From Ulota crispa (lineage: Eukaryota > Streptophyta > Bryopsida > Orthotrichales > Orthotrichaceae), in contig OY987249.1 in assembly GCA_963920765.1 (NCBI GenBank), positions 6,306,188 to 6,370,187 of the forward strand: DNA of 64,000 bases, read 5' to 3'. The first letter of the stretch is position 1. Each line of letters begins with the position of its first letter. Both the position numbers and the translations under genes were made by a program. The notes beneath the pieces were generated by a model. That model did not search any database and had not been told where the DNA came from. It was given only the letters and a program-made list of their open reading frames with translations. Shown here piece by piece: positions 8,783 through 19,208 of the stretch.

Positions 8783-11371
8783 CTAGAAATCCGGAAAGTT
8801 CAGAGAAGTCGGCAAAGATACTTCTCTGAGTTGCATTCGATGCCTTTCATTGTCAGCTCTCACAGTTAAGAACTGCACTGACTTCTTCCCATCTATACTT
8901 CGAATTCGAGCATAGTGAGATCCATCATCCAACACTTTGGTTTCCATGCGTGAAGCAGTGATGAAAGGTTGGCCCAGAAGCACTGGATATGCCCCAGTAT
9001 TTTGAACAAAGAAATTCTGCTCAACCTCCACATCTCCAATCTTTGCTGGCACTGAAGGGCAAGCTCCATACAATGAACTGCGCCCATTGTTAGCTGCTCT
9101 CATCACCCAGCCATGTTCTGTGTCAATTGGCCATTTGCCCTTCTCATAGGTCTTGCGAGATATGATGTTGATCTCTGAACCATGATCTACAAGGGCCAAA
9201 ACAGATTCATCCATTCCACCAAGCTTCACTCTTGTTTCAGTGGTGGCTCTAGCCCAATACGGTTGCTGAAACTCAGTCTCGACATCATGAGGTCTATCAG
9301 TAGAATGATCACAACTGAACTCAAAAATCTTAGCTTCAACTTTTGATACTTCATCATCAATTGTCTGAACTTTTGCCTCATTAGCCTTTCCATTTGAGCG
9401 CTGCACCCTCTCTGGCTCTTTTCTTGTTATCTCCGTGAGTGTAATTTCACTGCAGTGAGCCTCATGGTCTCCCATCATGGCAAAAACTTCGCCAATCTCA
9501 ATCTCTTCATCGATGGTCATGTGAGTGTCCAAAGCACTCACCATTACAGTCTCTGCTGTCATCTGTCTCTTTCGCTTGATGATGTCGATGATCAGCTCAT
9601 GGAAGTCTTTCTTGGCTATGCCAAGTGCTTCCCTCAATGTGAACTCGATCTTGGCATCCAAGATCCTCTCTTCCAATATTCCCTTCATATCAATGGAGGT
9701 CTCAATGTCGGACTGGAGCTTATAAGCAGGGCTCTTCCCCTTTGGCTTGCTAGAGTCTTCTTTCTCATGGCCTCTTCCGCTGCCGCTAGACTGCCCCCAG
9801 TCTCTATCAGGAAGCAAATCATCCTCAGGGTGCACAAAGCTTGGACTTTGTGTCTTCGAGCGCGTTTGTACTCTGCGCCTCGACTCATTTGCAGAATCTT
9901 TCTGCGCTTGAGCCCTCTTCTTTGATGAAGGCTCTTCACCATCTTCGGCTTCAACTCTCCCACGCTTCTCTTCAACTGAAGCCTCATAGTGATCAACATT
10001 GGCTTGATCTCTCTCCAAAAATGCTTTGATGCTGCTTGCATCAACCGGGTCTTCCCATCCAGTTACATTTCTGATGGCTTGAGCTCCTCGTTTCATTAGT
10101 GTGGCTCTCTGAGTGGGTGAAGCTCCAATTGAGTGCTGCTCCACTTCAATGTGGTATGAATCAGCTTCACGTACATGTATGGAACTAGATCGTCCCATCT
10201 TTCCCTCCATAAGTTTCTTCATCCCTCCTCTGCCAAAGTTGGTCTTCAATGGTGTCTTTGTGGATGAATCATGAAGCTTGCCGTCAATAAATTCAACGAT
10301 GCCATCTTTCAAGGCCTCGTCGCACTCTGTACAGTCTCGAAGGCGATGCTTGCCATCTTGTTCGCTCTTGTCACACCATATACATCTCCAAGGGAGTGTC
10401 CTCCCTCCATCAGATGGCTGCGACGATGAAGAAGAGCCTGATGCCTGAGACTTCCTCAACTCAATAAACTCCACCTTCAGCTCTTTAAAACTCTTGATGA
10501 GTTCTTCAAGAGCATTACCTTCGTTGGTTTTGGTGGTCTTCAAGATAGACCCTGGAGTTGTTGATGATGATGGTGCAAAAGATACTTTGGGACTTTTTGG
10601 AACTAAAATTGGATTAGTGTCTACTCCTGCTCCAAATCCTCTTGACCTCACACGTTGTTGTTTGGCCAACAAGGTCACGGTCTCTTCCACCCTTCTCCAA
10701 TCGGTGGTAAAACCACCTTCTGTGGTACGATCTCCAAGAAGTAGAAGAAGTCTATCCTCCAATGCAGCATCAGCTGCTTGAAGGAAAAGCTCTGCCTTCC
10801 TGGTGTTGAGGAGGCGTCTCTCAATCATGGGTAACTGAGAAAACTTCTTCTCAAAGGCCTTCAGCAGCTCATGAGCACCCATGTTGTCTCCTGGCCGCTG
10901 CTCCACCCATTCTAGAAAAGATCTTCTGGTCATCCTTTCCGTGTCCTCGTCAAAGTACTCGTCACGTAGACGCTCAGCAAAGGCAATCCAAGTGTGAACT
11001 CCTTCGCGGATCTCTCGCACACGGTCACGAATGTCAGGCACAACTGCCATGTCGAAGGTAGCCATCATTCGATTTTCATCAACTTGATGCACCTCCATCT
11101 CGCAAACATAGGCTCGCAAAAACTTCGTTATGTTCTTGCCGTCAAATCTACCAGTCTTCACAACAACAGCTTTCAATGCCTCGGTGGCTACTTGACCACC
11201 CTGGTTGGCTCGATGTTGCTCCATGAATATGGCCAATGCTCCTAGGAGATCCTCCATTGGCATCTGAGGTCCACCAACACCTCTGGTAGTGGCGCTTGGA
11301 ACCTCTCGAGGCAAATCAGCTCCACTGGCACCACCGGTATTGGCGCCGAAAGCCTCGTTACTGTCTCCCAT
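8783..11371 (-). CDS. gag: Gy1 Gag with C-terminal aspartic protease
   Basis: This 862-residue ORF encodes the particle protein, and its end carries the protease. Residues about 60-240 form a helical Gag-like region. A cysteine/histidine cluster, C330, C333, H342, C347, C350, may be the nucleic-acid-binding knuckle, although the spacing is not the classic CCHC. The middle (about 460-560) is charged and low-complexity. The protease motif is ALVDHGSE with D729, in which H replaces the usual T/S of DTG/DSG, followed by LLGQPF near 798-803. The ATG at 11,371 lies just inside the primer-binding site, which fits the true start. Having protease at the end of the gag ORF, in a different frame from RT, is a notable arrangement. 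A decayed homologue is present in Gy2. Confidence 0.9.
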   Translation of the reverse strand: MGDSNEAFGANTGGASGADLPREVPSATTRGVGGPQMPMEDLLGALAIFMEQHRANQGGQVATEALKAVVVKTGRFDGKNITKFLRAYVCEMEVHQVDENRMMATFDMAVVPDIRDRVREIREGVHTWIAFAERLRDEYFDEDTERMTRRSFLEWVEQRPGDNMGAHELLKAFEKKFSQLPMIERRLLNTRKAELFLQAADAALEDRLLLLLGDRTTEGGFTTDWRRVEETVTLLAKQQRVRSRGFGAGVDTNPILVPKSPKVSFAPSSSTTPGSILKTTKTNEGNALEELIKSFKELKVEFIELRKSQASGSSSSSQPSDGGRTLPWRCIWCDKSEQDGKHRLRDCTECDEALKDGIVEFIDGKLHDSSTKTPLKTNFGRGGMKKLMEGKMGRSSSIHVREADSYHIEVEQHSIGASPTQRATLMKRGAQAIRNVTGWEDPVDASSIKAFLERDQANVDHYEASVEEKRGRVEAEDGEEPSSKKRAQAQKDSANESRRRVQTRSKTQSPSFVHPEDDLLPDRDWGQSSGSGRGHEKEDSSKPKGKSPAYKLQSDIETSIDMKGILEERILDAKIEFTLREALGIAKKDFHELIIDIIKRKRQMTAETVMVSALDTHMTIDEEIEIGEVFAMMGDHEAHCSEITLTEITRKEPERVQRSNGKANEAKVQTIDDEVSKVEAKIFEFSCDHSTDRPHDVETEFQQPYWARATTETRVKLGGMDESVLALVDHGSEINIISRKTYEKGKWPIDTEHGWVMRAANNGRSSLYGACPSVPAKIGDVEVEQNFFVQNTGAYPVLLGQPFITASRMETKVLDDGSHYARIRSIDGKKSVQFLTVRADNERHRMQLREVSLPTSLNFPDF

Positions 11372-11401
11372 ATCAACAAACGCAATAATCGCCCCAAAGC
11401 T

Positions 11402-11419
11402 CTCTCAGTGGAAGCACCA
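11402..11419 (-). other. Gy1 primer-binding site
   Basis: On the minus strand, TGGTGCTTCCACTGAGAG begins 2 nt after the CA that closes the 5' LTR. It does not match the TGGTATCAGAGC of initiator tRNA-Met used by many plant elements. A tRNA whose acceptor starts GCTTCCA (plant tRNA-Thr is one I recall) is a possible primer, but this is inference. Confidence 0.6.
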
Positions 11420-11421
11420 AA

Positions 11422-13581
11422 TGTCGGGTTGAGAGGAGCGCGCCTTGGGAACACGCAGGGTGTCTTGCTGCGATCGTGCGTTGCCGACTGAAAACGTTGT
11501 CAATCTTGATCTTCTCTTCAAATCTTTAGTCTTCAGTCTTCCGTTGGCCTATCCTGTGGCTGGCTCTAAGGGTATAAGGGTCAAGGTAGGGATAAGAGCC
11601 CACTGGATACGGGACGGGTAGATCGGGACAGCAGACACGAGCTGCCGTCCGTATGACGGGATCCTAAAATCAAATTCACGATCTGCTGGCCAAAACTCCA
11701 GATCGTGAGAACAGAGCAAGTCTCGACCATGTGGGTGATCAATCCCACTTCGTCACCACGACAATAAATGGGGTTAAGTTTGGTTTAACCCAAACTGCCC
11801 GCAACAAGGTTTACAAAACAGAATGGAAATGAATTGACAAACGAGCCTCCAAAACCGGCTAGGAATAACAAAGCCACATCCCACACATACATAAAAAATA
11901 AACCCAAAACATTCCTCTTGAAATCTTCATATCTTCAGATCTTCAAATCTTCATGTCTTCAAGTCTTCAAGTCTTCATGTTTTAATAAAAACAATGGGGA
12001 AAATCACAAATAACAAGTCCTAGAAAAGGCAGCAACCTTCTATCTAATGCCACAGATGGCTCAAAGATTCAAATGCTAAGTGTAATAGCAATTTGAAAAG
12101 CTCTCCTAACCTTCTAACATCCCTCTAAATTTCAACTCAATCTAAGATACTGTCCAAAAGTTATGCAAGTTCAAAGTAGAGGCTCTTCTTCCTCTTTACA
12201 AACTAAACACTGCCTCTAAAAACCTCTATAACTTTTGTTCTATACATCACCCATAGAAACGTGATATCAATTTAGAAAGATGATATCACTGGCTTCAATC
12301 CATAAAATTTGCACTTCAAAACAAAACTTTGTCCGAAAGCTCTAGTCAATCAAAGTGTGGGTCTCAATTTTTTAGAGAGCACCCAAACCCGCAACTTCTA
12401 CCCACTATAACTTCTTCAATAAAACTCCAAATGAAATGATTAAAGACAATTTGAAAAGCTATGACAACAAACTATCACTCCTAAAATTTTGAGAAGAAAA
12501 TCTCATACTGTCCAAAAGTTGTAGCTCTTCAAAATCTCGGCTTTCTCCTAACAAAAGGGCAGCCACCTCCAAACCTTCACACTTCCATAACTTTCTCGTC
12601 CAAGCTTCAAACTTCAAGTTTAAAGACTTTCTAGAAAGCCAATAACAAGATAAACACTCTCTCCAAATCTTGTTGCAAAATGATATACAGATCATAAGTT
12701 ATGGCTTGTCGAAGTCTCAGCCTTTCTTCATAGTTTGGCTTTTTGACTCCAAAATTCAAACACTCATAACCTTTGCATCACAACTCCAAATCAAACTTGC
12801 AAACTCATTTTGGAAAGGTAATCACACAAGGAACAACCTCCTCAAATTTCAATTCAAAATCATGTATACACAGAAAAAAATCTCCTCTCAAAGTTTCGGG
12901 ATTTTTCCCTTTCTTCCCACCAACACTCATACACTAACTTCCAACAACTAAAGGATCTTTCCTCCACAATTTCGACCCTATCTAAGGTAGGGAGGTGGGG
13001 CACATCAGCCCATGCTCCTCCTTATCCTAACCCCACCATAGATGCCAAAACCCTTTTCCTTTCACACCTTTCCCATTGACTTCTAAATCCTTAGTATTTT
13101 TATTCAAACAAAGGCAAAATATATGAGCCTTCCAAAATCTCTAGATAAACATATGAAAATGATTAAATTACAAAATAAACACCATCGTAAAATGGCCACG
13201 TGCTCTTGCGAGCATATAATAGCGTCAAACGCTTGTCTTCAGTTGCCAAGTCGTGGACTTGGTTGGCTGGAAAAGCGGTCGTCTCTGGCCGCCCGCCGGT
13301 CCGGGTTCGAATCCCATCGAACTCGTCGAGCGGTGATGGCGGCTCACGGCTTGGCAGCTAGTGAGGCAGGAAATTGGCCCAGCCAACCCGCTACCTACCC
13401 CCCTGAGCTGTGCATGTGACAAGACGGCGCAGCGCATTGGAATCTATGGCCGCTGCGCTGTCACCAAACCGTGGTCCTCACCACGACCACCCCTTTTGCC
13501 TCAACTGTTGATTTATTGAAATCAACACAAACATAAAGAAATAACAGCTATTTACATGATGGAGGGAAGTCCATCAGGACA
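11422..13581 (-). repeat. Gy1 5' LTR (2,160 bp)
   Basis: Upstream LTR in the element's direction, matching 3,011-5,170. It should carry the promoter for gag-pol. I could not assign the transcription start. The end at 13,581 is followed by GCGC, the candidate target duplication. Confidence 0.95.
13259..13323 (+). other. tRNA-like segment with consensus B box in the Gy1 5' LTR
   Basis: Second, identical copy of the segment at 4,848-4,912. In Gy2 the same place (about 21,085-21,150) has a damaged B box, GAGTTTGAATCC. Confidence 0.45.
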
Positions 13582-13690
13582 GCGCATCCTGCTTGTCGTC
13601 TCTACCATGGCACAACTTGGCTCTCTAGGAGATCACTCTTATGAGCAAGAGGGGAGCCCTGGCGGTTCAAGACCTTTTGCCTTTATGGGT
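13582..13690 (+). repeat. Continuation of the B1 about 100-bp tandem repeat
   Basis: Completes the unit broken at 3,010 and adds a further partial unit starting near 13,641 (GAGCAAGAGGGGAGCCC). The match to family B sequence fades after about 13,690. Confidence 0.65.
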
Positions 13691-13872
13691 CACATGGTCA
13701 ATTTTCGACCCACTGTGATAGCATAGTTGATAAGAGTTCAAGGACGGCCTGACTACCAACAACATAGTCTTAGCAAATGAGTGTGTCCATATATGCAATG
13801 TTATCTAGTAAAACAAGAATTGGAATATAACCATGGCCAAATTGTAGGAGTGAAGTAAACCATTTTGATATT
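13691..13872. other. Unassigned sequence between B1 remnant and ORF
   Basis: AT-rich, no ORF and no repeat partner found in this window. Confidence 0.4.
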
Positions 13873-14268
13873 ATGTATTCATTGCAACAACTTTTTTGTG
13901 ATCGCAAAATCAAGGTATCCACGCTTGATGGAGTTCCGAGTTTGAAGAATGGTTGTGATCTAGTCATTCCAAATCTTTTTTATGACCTTCCAATTCCAAG
14001 GCTTTCTGAATCTAATTCTAAGGTTCTATTATGGAATGTCAAGAAACCTAGGTATCTAGAAAGAATTTTGGATTTTGATGCAATTTTTTTACACGACTAT
14101 GGAGCTGTGATATTATTTCACGCCTCCTCTAATGAGATGGATCACTATGTCAAGCGCTTACTCAAGATGTTTCGGTTCAAGTTACTCAAAGAGTGGTTTG
14201 GAGCAAACCAAATGCATCTCACAAATGCAAGTGACTATGCAAAAATAGTAAGTGGATTCTTCTATTGA
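13873..14268 (+). pseudogene. Orphan exon-like ORF, possibly a captured DUF247-type fragment
   Basis: A 131-codon ORF lies between two family B pieces. Codon 125 or so is followed by a donor-like AGTAAGTGG, and 14,333-14,340 (TACTTGCAG) looks like a matching acceptor, so it resembles one exon plus the start of the next. The order of features (a polar start, a VIPNL-like segment, a long helical middle, then LLKEWFGANQ) reminds me of plant DUF247 proteins, but the resemblance is weak and from memory. The reading after the acceptor closes quickly. It may be a host gene fragment carried by a retrotransposon. Confidence 0.35.
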
Positions 14269-14550
14269 TTTTTCAATGTTTGAATTTAAGGTGTTCTTCT
14301 ACATGCTTGGATACTAACAACTTCTCGTATGTACTTGCAGACACTTCAATTTTCTACCAAGTTATTTGTGCATAATCTAAAAGTGCCATTGCGGTCCAAC
14401 TTTCAATTCAAACAAATCTTGAGGCTAAAATTGCATGTATAAATGTTGGCAAAGACAACATCATCCTGAACTATGTCATAAAAGATACACAAGTTCATTT
14501 CAAGAGTTAGCCCTTAAAGGGTGTGAGTTCCAAATTCAACATTAGAAATC

Positions 14551-16019
14551 TTGAACTCATTTTTTGTTTTACTTAGCTTTGAAATTACATTTATATAAGC
14601 GAAATAGCCTTTTATGCTGAATTCAAATAATTAGACCAAATGGTTAGTAATAAGCCATTTATCCTACTCCATTTTGTAGGTCATTAGAAGAGATTTGGTG
14701 AGATTTAGTAGTTTTTAGTCAGTTTGAGCAACACACATACTAGGGGCTTGGGATCCCCTCCAAAAGTTCCCACTAGCCTAATTAGAAAAGGCTAGTTTAG
14801 GTTTGGCTACTAGGGCTTGAGATCCCCTTCAAAAGTCCCCACTAACCTAATTAGAGAGGATTAGTTTAGGAGTAAATTAGTTATGCCATGGCCAAGGGCC
14901 ACATCATCAATTTACAACCCAATAACTATCGACAACAACATTTGGTGCATCTATACCCAAGGTGCCCAATACCTTTAGCTCCTAAAAGAACGTGAGTTTA
15001 AGCGGTTAACCCTACTAGACTACCAGTCAACCCCGATGAAAGGAGGTTGACAGATGACAAGAAAATGCCACCAAAATTCATGGAAGAGTGTCTCAAGAAT
15101 TCATGAAGATCCTCCAAGTTTCAAGTTGTTTCGATAGCGGCAAGACTTCAAACAATAACATCCATGTAGTTTCAAAAACGTGCACGACATCCAATTTCAA
15201 GATTGTATCCATTTGGATTCTAATTGACGGAAGCAAGGAGTGTTTCCCAGTTCCCTCAACAACGTTGGAAGACCTCAGGAAGTTCCATTTCTCAATTTGG
15301 GATGAATTCCCAATTCTGGGTTTTTCATCCATCCACCTCTAACCCTTCATTCAAGTTTCCCGGCGCCCTATAGCTTGGAATTGGAAGTGTGAACAACCAA
15401 AACCGGCTATTTTGGATCCAAGGAATCCAATGCCATTGTTTTTTTTGTTGTTTGGAGCTACAATCCAAAAGTTATGACGAAATCATCTAGATTTCATCCA
15501 TTTTGGGTTTTTCTTAGCTTTTAGGTAGATTTCAAAGGATCTATGGATCACGTAGATAGAGAGCCGAGGTGTCTTCTCTCAAAAGTATAAAGGTAGGCTC
15601 ACCTCTTTCCAAACCATCACTCGTTACCATCACCACCAGTTATCATCACTCATTACTTGCAACCCCACTCTTGATCACTTATTATCATTCTAGACACTCT
15701 CTCCTTGCTTACTTATCACTTCTCTTGTCAATAGTCACCTTGGTTCTCCCTTTGTGGTCTCCTCTTGTAAGACTCTTCCCTCTTACCTTGTGTATTAGAG
15801 TTCTTTGTGAGGATAGAAATTGTTGGTCACTCAATTAGTAGGGGAAGGCATGTAGTGATTCCCTAGTGTATTTGGTCTTACTAATCCGTAGGAAATTAGA
15901 TTATGATTGGCGTGGCCGCTTTTCCATACTTCTTAGAAGTCCTAGTCCTCCCTTAGTCCCCATTTAGAGTGTTAGCTTATCAGAACCTTACCAAAACTCC
16001 GCCCATGTGTGAGTGCTCA
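14551..16019 (-). repeat. Family B copy 2 (B2): LTR, inverted relative to B1
   Basis: Read on the minus strand it starts TGAGCACTC at 16,019 and ends in the A-rich block near 14,551, about 1,470 bp. It matches B1 (1-985) closely and B3 less closely. A TATA-like TTTATACTTTTG sits near 15,580-15,592 in the minus direction. Purine-rich sequence precedes it (16,020-16,034) and a mutated TGGTGCTG-type motif follows it, so internal sequence seems to be present on both sides. Confidence 0.65.
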
Positions 16020-16580
16020 AACCTCCCCCTCGAAAAGTAAGTGCAAGCACAACCGGGTTCTAACAAAATTGGAGAATGAGCTGTAATAATAGGAGGGTGG
16101 TTTTGATTGTAGATTTCCAACTAAATATGCTTTCCAAACCATGGATCTTTACTAACAAGCCTACAACATACAATGATGAACAAAGAAGAGGACAATCTAT
16201 TCTAGTATTTCACATATTGGATTTTGGAATTAATTGAAATGGTTACGTAACAAATCATATCTTATTATGGGAATTCACATTTCTCATGGCTTGGTTGTAA
16301 ATGGCCTCCATTCTCCTTTGTACGTGGCGCAAGTGGCAGTGGGCTAAGTGCGTTGCGGTTCTATTCTATAAGACAAATAATCACAATACTATAGTGGATC
16401 ACTAAATTCATCCTTTTTAGCGGTCTAGTTTGCGTGATTATCTTATGACAAATAATCATAATATAAACCGGTTTCTAATTCATGGTTCAAGGAATACACT
16501 AATTTCTTAGGGGAAATCGGGGGTGTATCCTAGATGCCAGAAGTTACATCTTTTCTTGGTTATTGATAGGATTATAACGT
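16020..16580 (-). mobile_element. B2 internal region, 3' part
   Basis: Minus-strand match to 2,460-2,772 and 24,800-25,117, including the segment around TTGTATGTTGTAGGCTTGTT (16,150-16,175). Ends in CGAGGGGGAGGTT, the candidate polypurine tract. No coding sequence. Confidence 0.6.
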
Positions 16581-16918
16581 GTCATAACTCTTTGTGCTCA
16601 CCTATGACATATTCCTATTCCAAATGAAATAGTAGTCTTTGCAAGTCTTGGAACAATTGTTAAAAATTTACACAAGATGAGGGAGTAAATGAGCTCAATT
16701 AAAGGCCTTGTTAAGTCAACAATACCTCTGAAATTTGAAGAGCGGACTAGCTGGCTAACAGAGGTGGAGTTTGATGCTAGAAATGCCTTGATACCCGGCG
16801 GCAGACCTGGGTACTGGCGGGGTCCGGGTCTTGGCAGGGTCCGAGGTCCAAAAGCCGTCCATTGTGGCAAAGGGAGTTGCCATTGTGCGGCGCGTTTTTG
16901 GATTAAAAGGAACATGTT
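16581..16918. other. Unassigned spacer between B2 and Gy2
   Basis: Contains ORFs on both strands (16,598-16,915 minus; 16,689-16,922 plus) without recognisable domains. The G-rich stretch 16,790-16,860 does not match another part of the window. Confidence 0.4.
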
Positions 16919-17040
16919 TTAGGAACACGCACGGAGTCTCGCTGTGATTGTGCGTTGCTGACTAAAATTGTCTTTGGTCATGATCTTCACTCTTCAAATC
17001 TTTAGTTTTCAATCTTTTATTAACCTATCTTGTGGCTAGC

Positions 17041-19160
17041 TCTAACTCAATATCATTGCTGAAACTCAGTCTCAACATCATGAGGTCTATCAGTGGAATG
17101 ATTATAATTGAACTCAAAGATTTTAGCTTCAACCTTTAATACTCCATCATTAGATGTCTGAACTTTTTCCTCATTAGCCTTTGCACTTGAGCAGTGCACC
17201 CTCTCTGGTTCTTTTCTTGCCACCTCCATGAATGTAACTTCACTGCAGTGAATCTCATGGTCTTCCATTATGGCAAAAACTTTGCCAATCTCAATTTCTT
17301 CATTAATGGTTATGTGAGTGTCCAAAGCACTCACTATCATAGTCTCTGCTTTCATCTGTCTTTTTCGCTTGATGATGTCGATGATCAGCTCATAGAAGTC
17401 TTTTTTGGCTATGCCAAATGCTTCCCTCAATATAAACTCAATTTTAGCGTTTAATATCCTGTCTTCCAACACTCTCTTCATGTCAATGGAGGTCTCAATG
17501 TCAGACTGGAACTTGTAAGCATGGCTCTTTCCCTTTGGTTTGCCAGAATCCTCTTCCTCATGGTCTCTTCTGCTGCCGCTAGACTGCCTCCAGTCTCTAT
17601 CAGTAAGCAAATCATCCTCAAAGTGCACAAAGCTTAGACTTTGTGTCTTCAAGCGCGTTTGAACTTTGCGCCTCAATTCATTTGCAGAATCTTTCTGTGC
17701 TTGAGCCCTCTTCTTTGATGAAGGCTCTTCACCATCATCAGCTTCAACTCTCCCACGCTTCTCTTCAATTAAGGCTTCATAGTTATCAACGTTGGCTTGA
17801 TTTCTCTCCAAAAATGCTTTGATGCTGCTTACATCAACTGGATCTTTTCATCTAATTACATTTCTGATGGCTTGGGCTTCTTGTTTCATTAGTGTGGCTC
17901 TTTGAACAGATGAAGCTCCATTCAAGTGCTGTTCCACTTCAATGTTATATAAATCAGCCTCACGCACATGTATGGAACTAGATCGTCTCATCTTTCCTTC
18001 CATAAGCTTCTTCATCCCTCTTCTGCTAAAGTTGGTCTTCAATAGAGTCTTTGTGGATGAATCATGAAATTTGCCATCAATAAATTCAATGATGTCATCT
18101 TTCAAGGTCTTATTGCACTCTGTGCAGTCTTAAAGGCAATGTTTGCCATCTTGCTCACTATTGTCACACCATATACATCTCCAAGAGAGTGTTCTTCCTC
18201 CACCAAGTGGGTGTAACGATGAAAAAAAGCCAAATACCTGAGACTTCCTTAACTCAATAAACTCCACCTTCAACTCTTTAAAGCTCTTAATGAGTTCTTT
18301 AAGAGCATTACCTTTGTTGGTTTTTGTGGTCTACAAGATAGATCCTGGAGTTGTCGATGATGATAAGGCAAAAGATAAGACTTTTTGAAGCTTGTAATTG
18401 AATCAGTGTCTACTCCTGCTCCAAATCATCTTGACCTTACATGGTGCTATTTGGTCAACAAGGTCACCGTCTCTTTTACCCTCCTCCAATTCATGGTAAA
18501 ACCACCTTCTGTAGTACGATCTCCAAGAAGCAAAAGAAGTCTATCTTCCAATGCAACATCAGCTGCTTGAAGGAAAAGCTCTGCCTTCCTGGTGTTGAGG
18601 AGGCGTCTCTCAATCATGGATAACTGAGAAAACTTCTTTCCAAAGACCTTCAACAGCTCATGAACATCCATGTTGTTTTCTGGCCGTTGCTCCACCCACT
18701 CTAAAAAAGATCTCCTGGTCATCTTTTCCGTGTCTTTGTCAAAGTACTCGTCATATAGACGCTCAGCAAAGACAATCCAAGTGTGAACCCTTTTGCGAAT
18801 CTCTCGCACGCGGTCACGGTGTCAGGCACAACTGCCATATCAAAAGTAGCCATCATTTGATTCTCATCAACTTAATGCGCTTTCATCTCGCATACATAGG
18901 CTTGCAATAACTTGATTATGTTTTTGCCGTCAAATCTAACAGTCTTTATAACAACACTTTTCAATGCCTTGGTGGCCATTTGATCACTCTGCTTGGCTCG
19001 ATCTTGCTTAATGAATATAGCCAATGCTCCTAAATGATTTTCTATAGGCATTTGAGGTCCACCAACACCTCTGGTAATGGCGCATTGAACTTTTTGAGGC
19101 AAATCAACTCCACCAGCACCACCGGTAGTGGCGCTAAAGCCTTGCTACTGTCTCTCATAT
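17041..19160 (-). pseudogene. Gy2 gag remnant
   Basis: Minus-strand pieces align with Gy1 Gag in order: 18,872-19,102 (residues about 35-95), 18,447-18,809 (about 118-240), 17,848-18,105 (about 353-438) and 17,053-17,811 (about 453-704). Stops and frameshifts separate them. The protease end is missing because the deletion junction lies at about 17,042, upstream of the DHG motif. Confidence 0.9.
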
Positions 19161-19208
19161 CAACAAGCGTAATAATTACCCCAAAGCTTTCTCAGTGGAA
19201 GTTCCAAA

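Larger units (their letters stand above)
3011..13581 (-). mobile_element. Gy1: full-length Ty3/gypsy-type LTR retrotransposon
   Basis: This is a complete 10.57-kb element on the minus strand. In its own direction the order is 5' LTR (13,581-11,422), primer-binding site, gag-protease ORF, pol ORF (RT, RNase H, integrase), polypurine tract and 3' LTR (5,170-3,011). RT before integrase places it in Ty3/gypsy rather than Copia. LTRs start TG and end CA. GCGC flanks both sides (3,007-3,010 and 13,582-13,585); if the terminal A is counted as flank, the duplication is AGCGC, 5 bp. Both ORFs are uninterrupted and the LTRs look identical where compared, so the insertion is recent and the copy may still be competent. 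It lies inside the B1 element. Confidence 0.95.
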
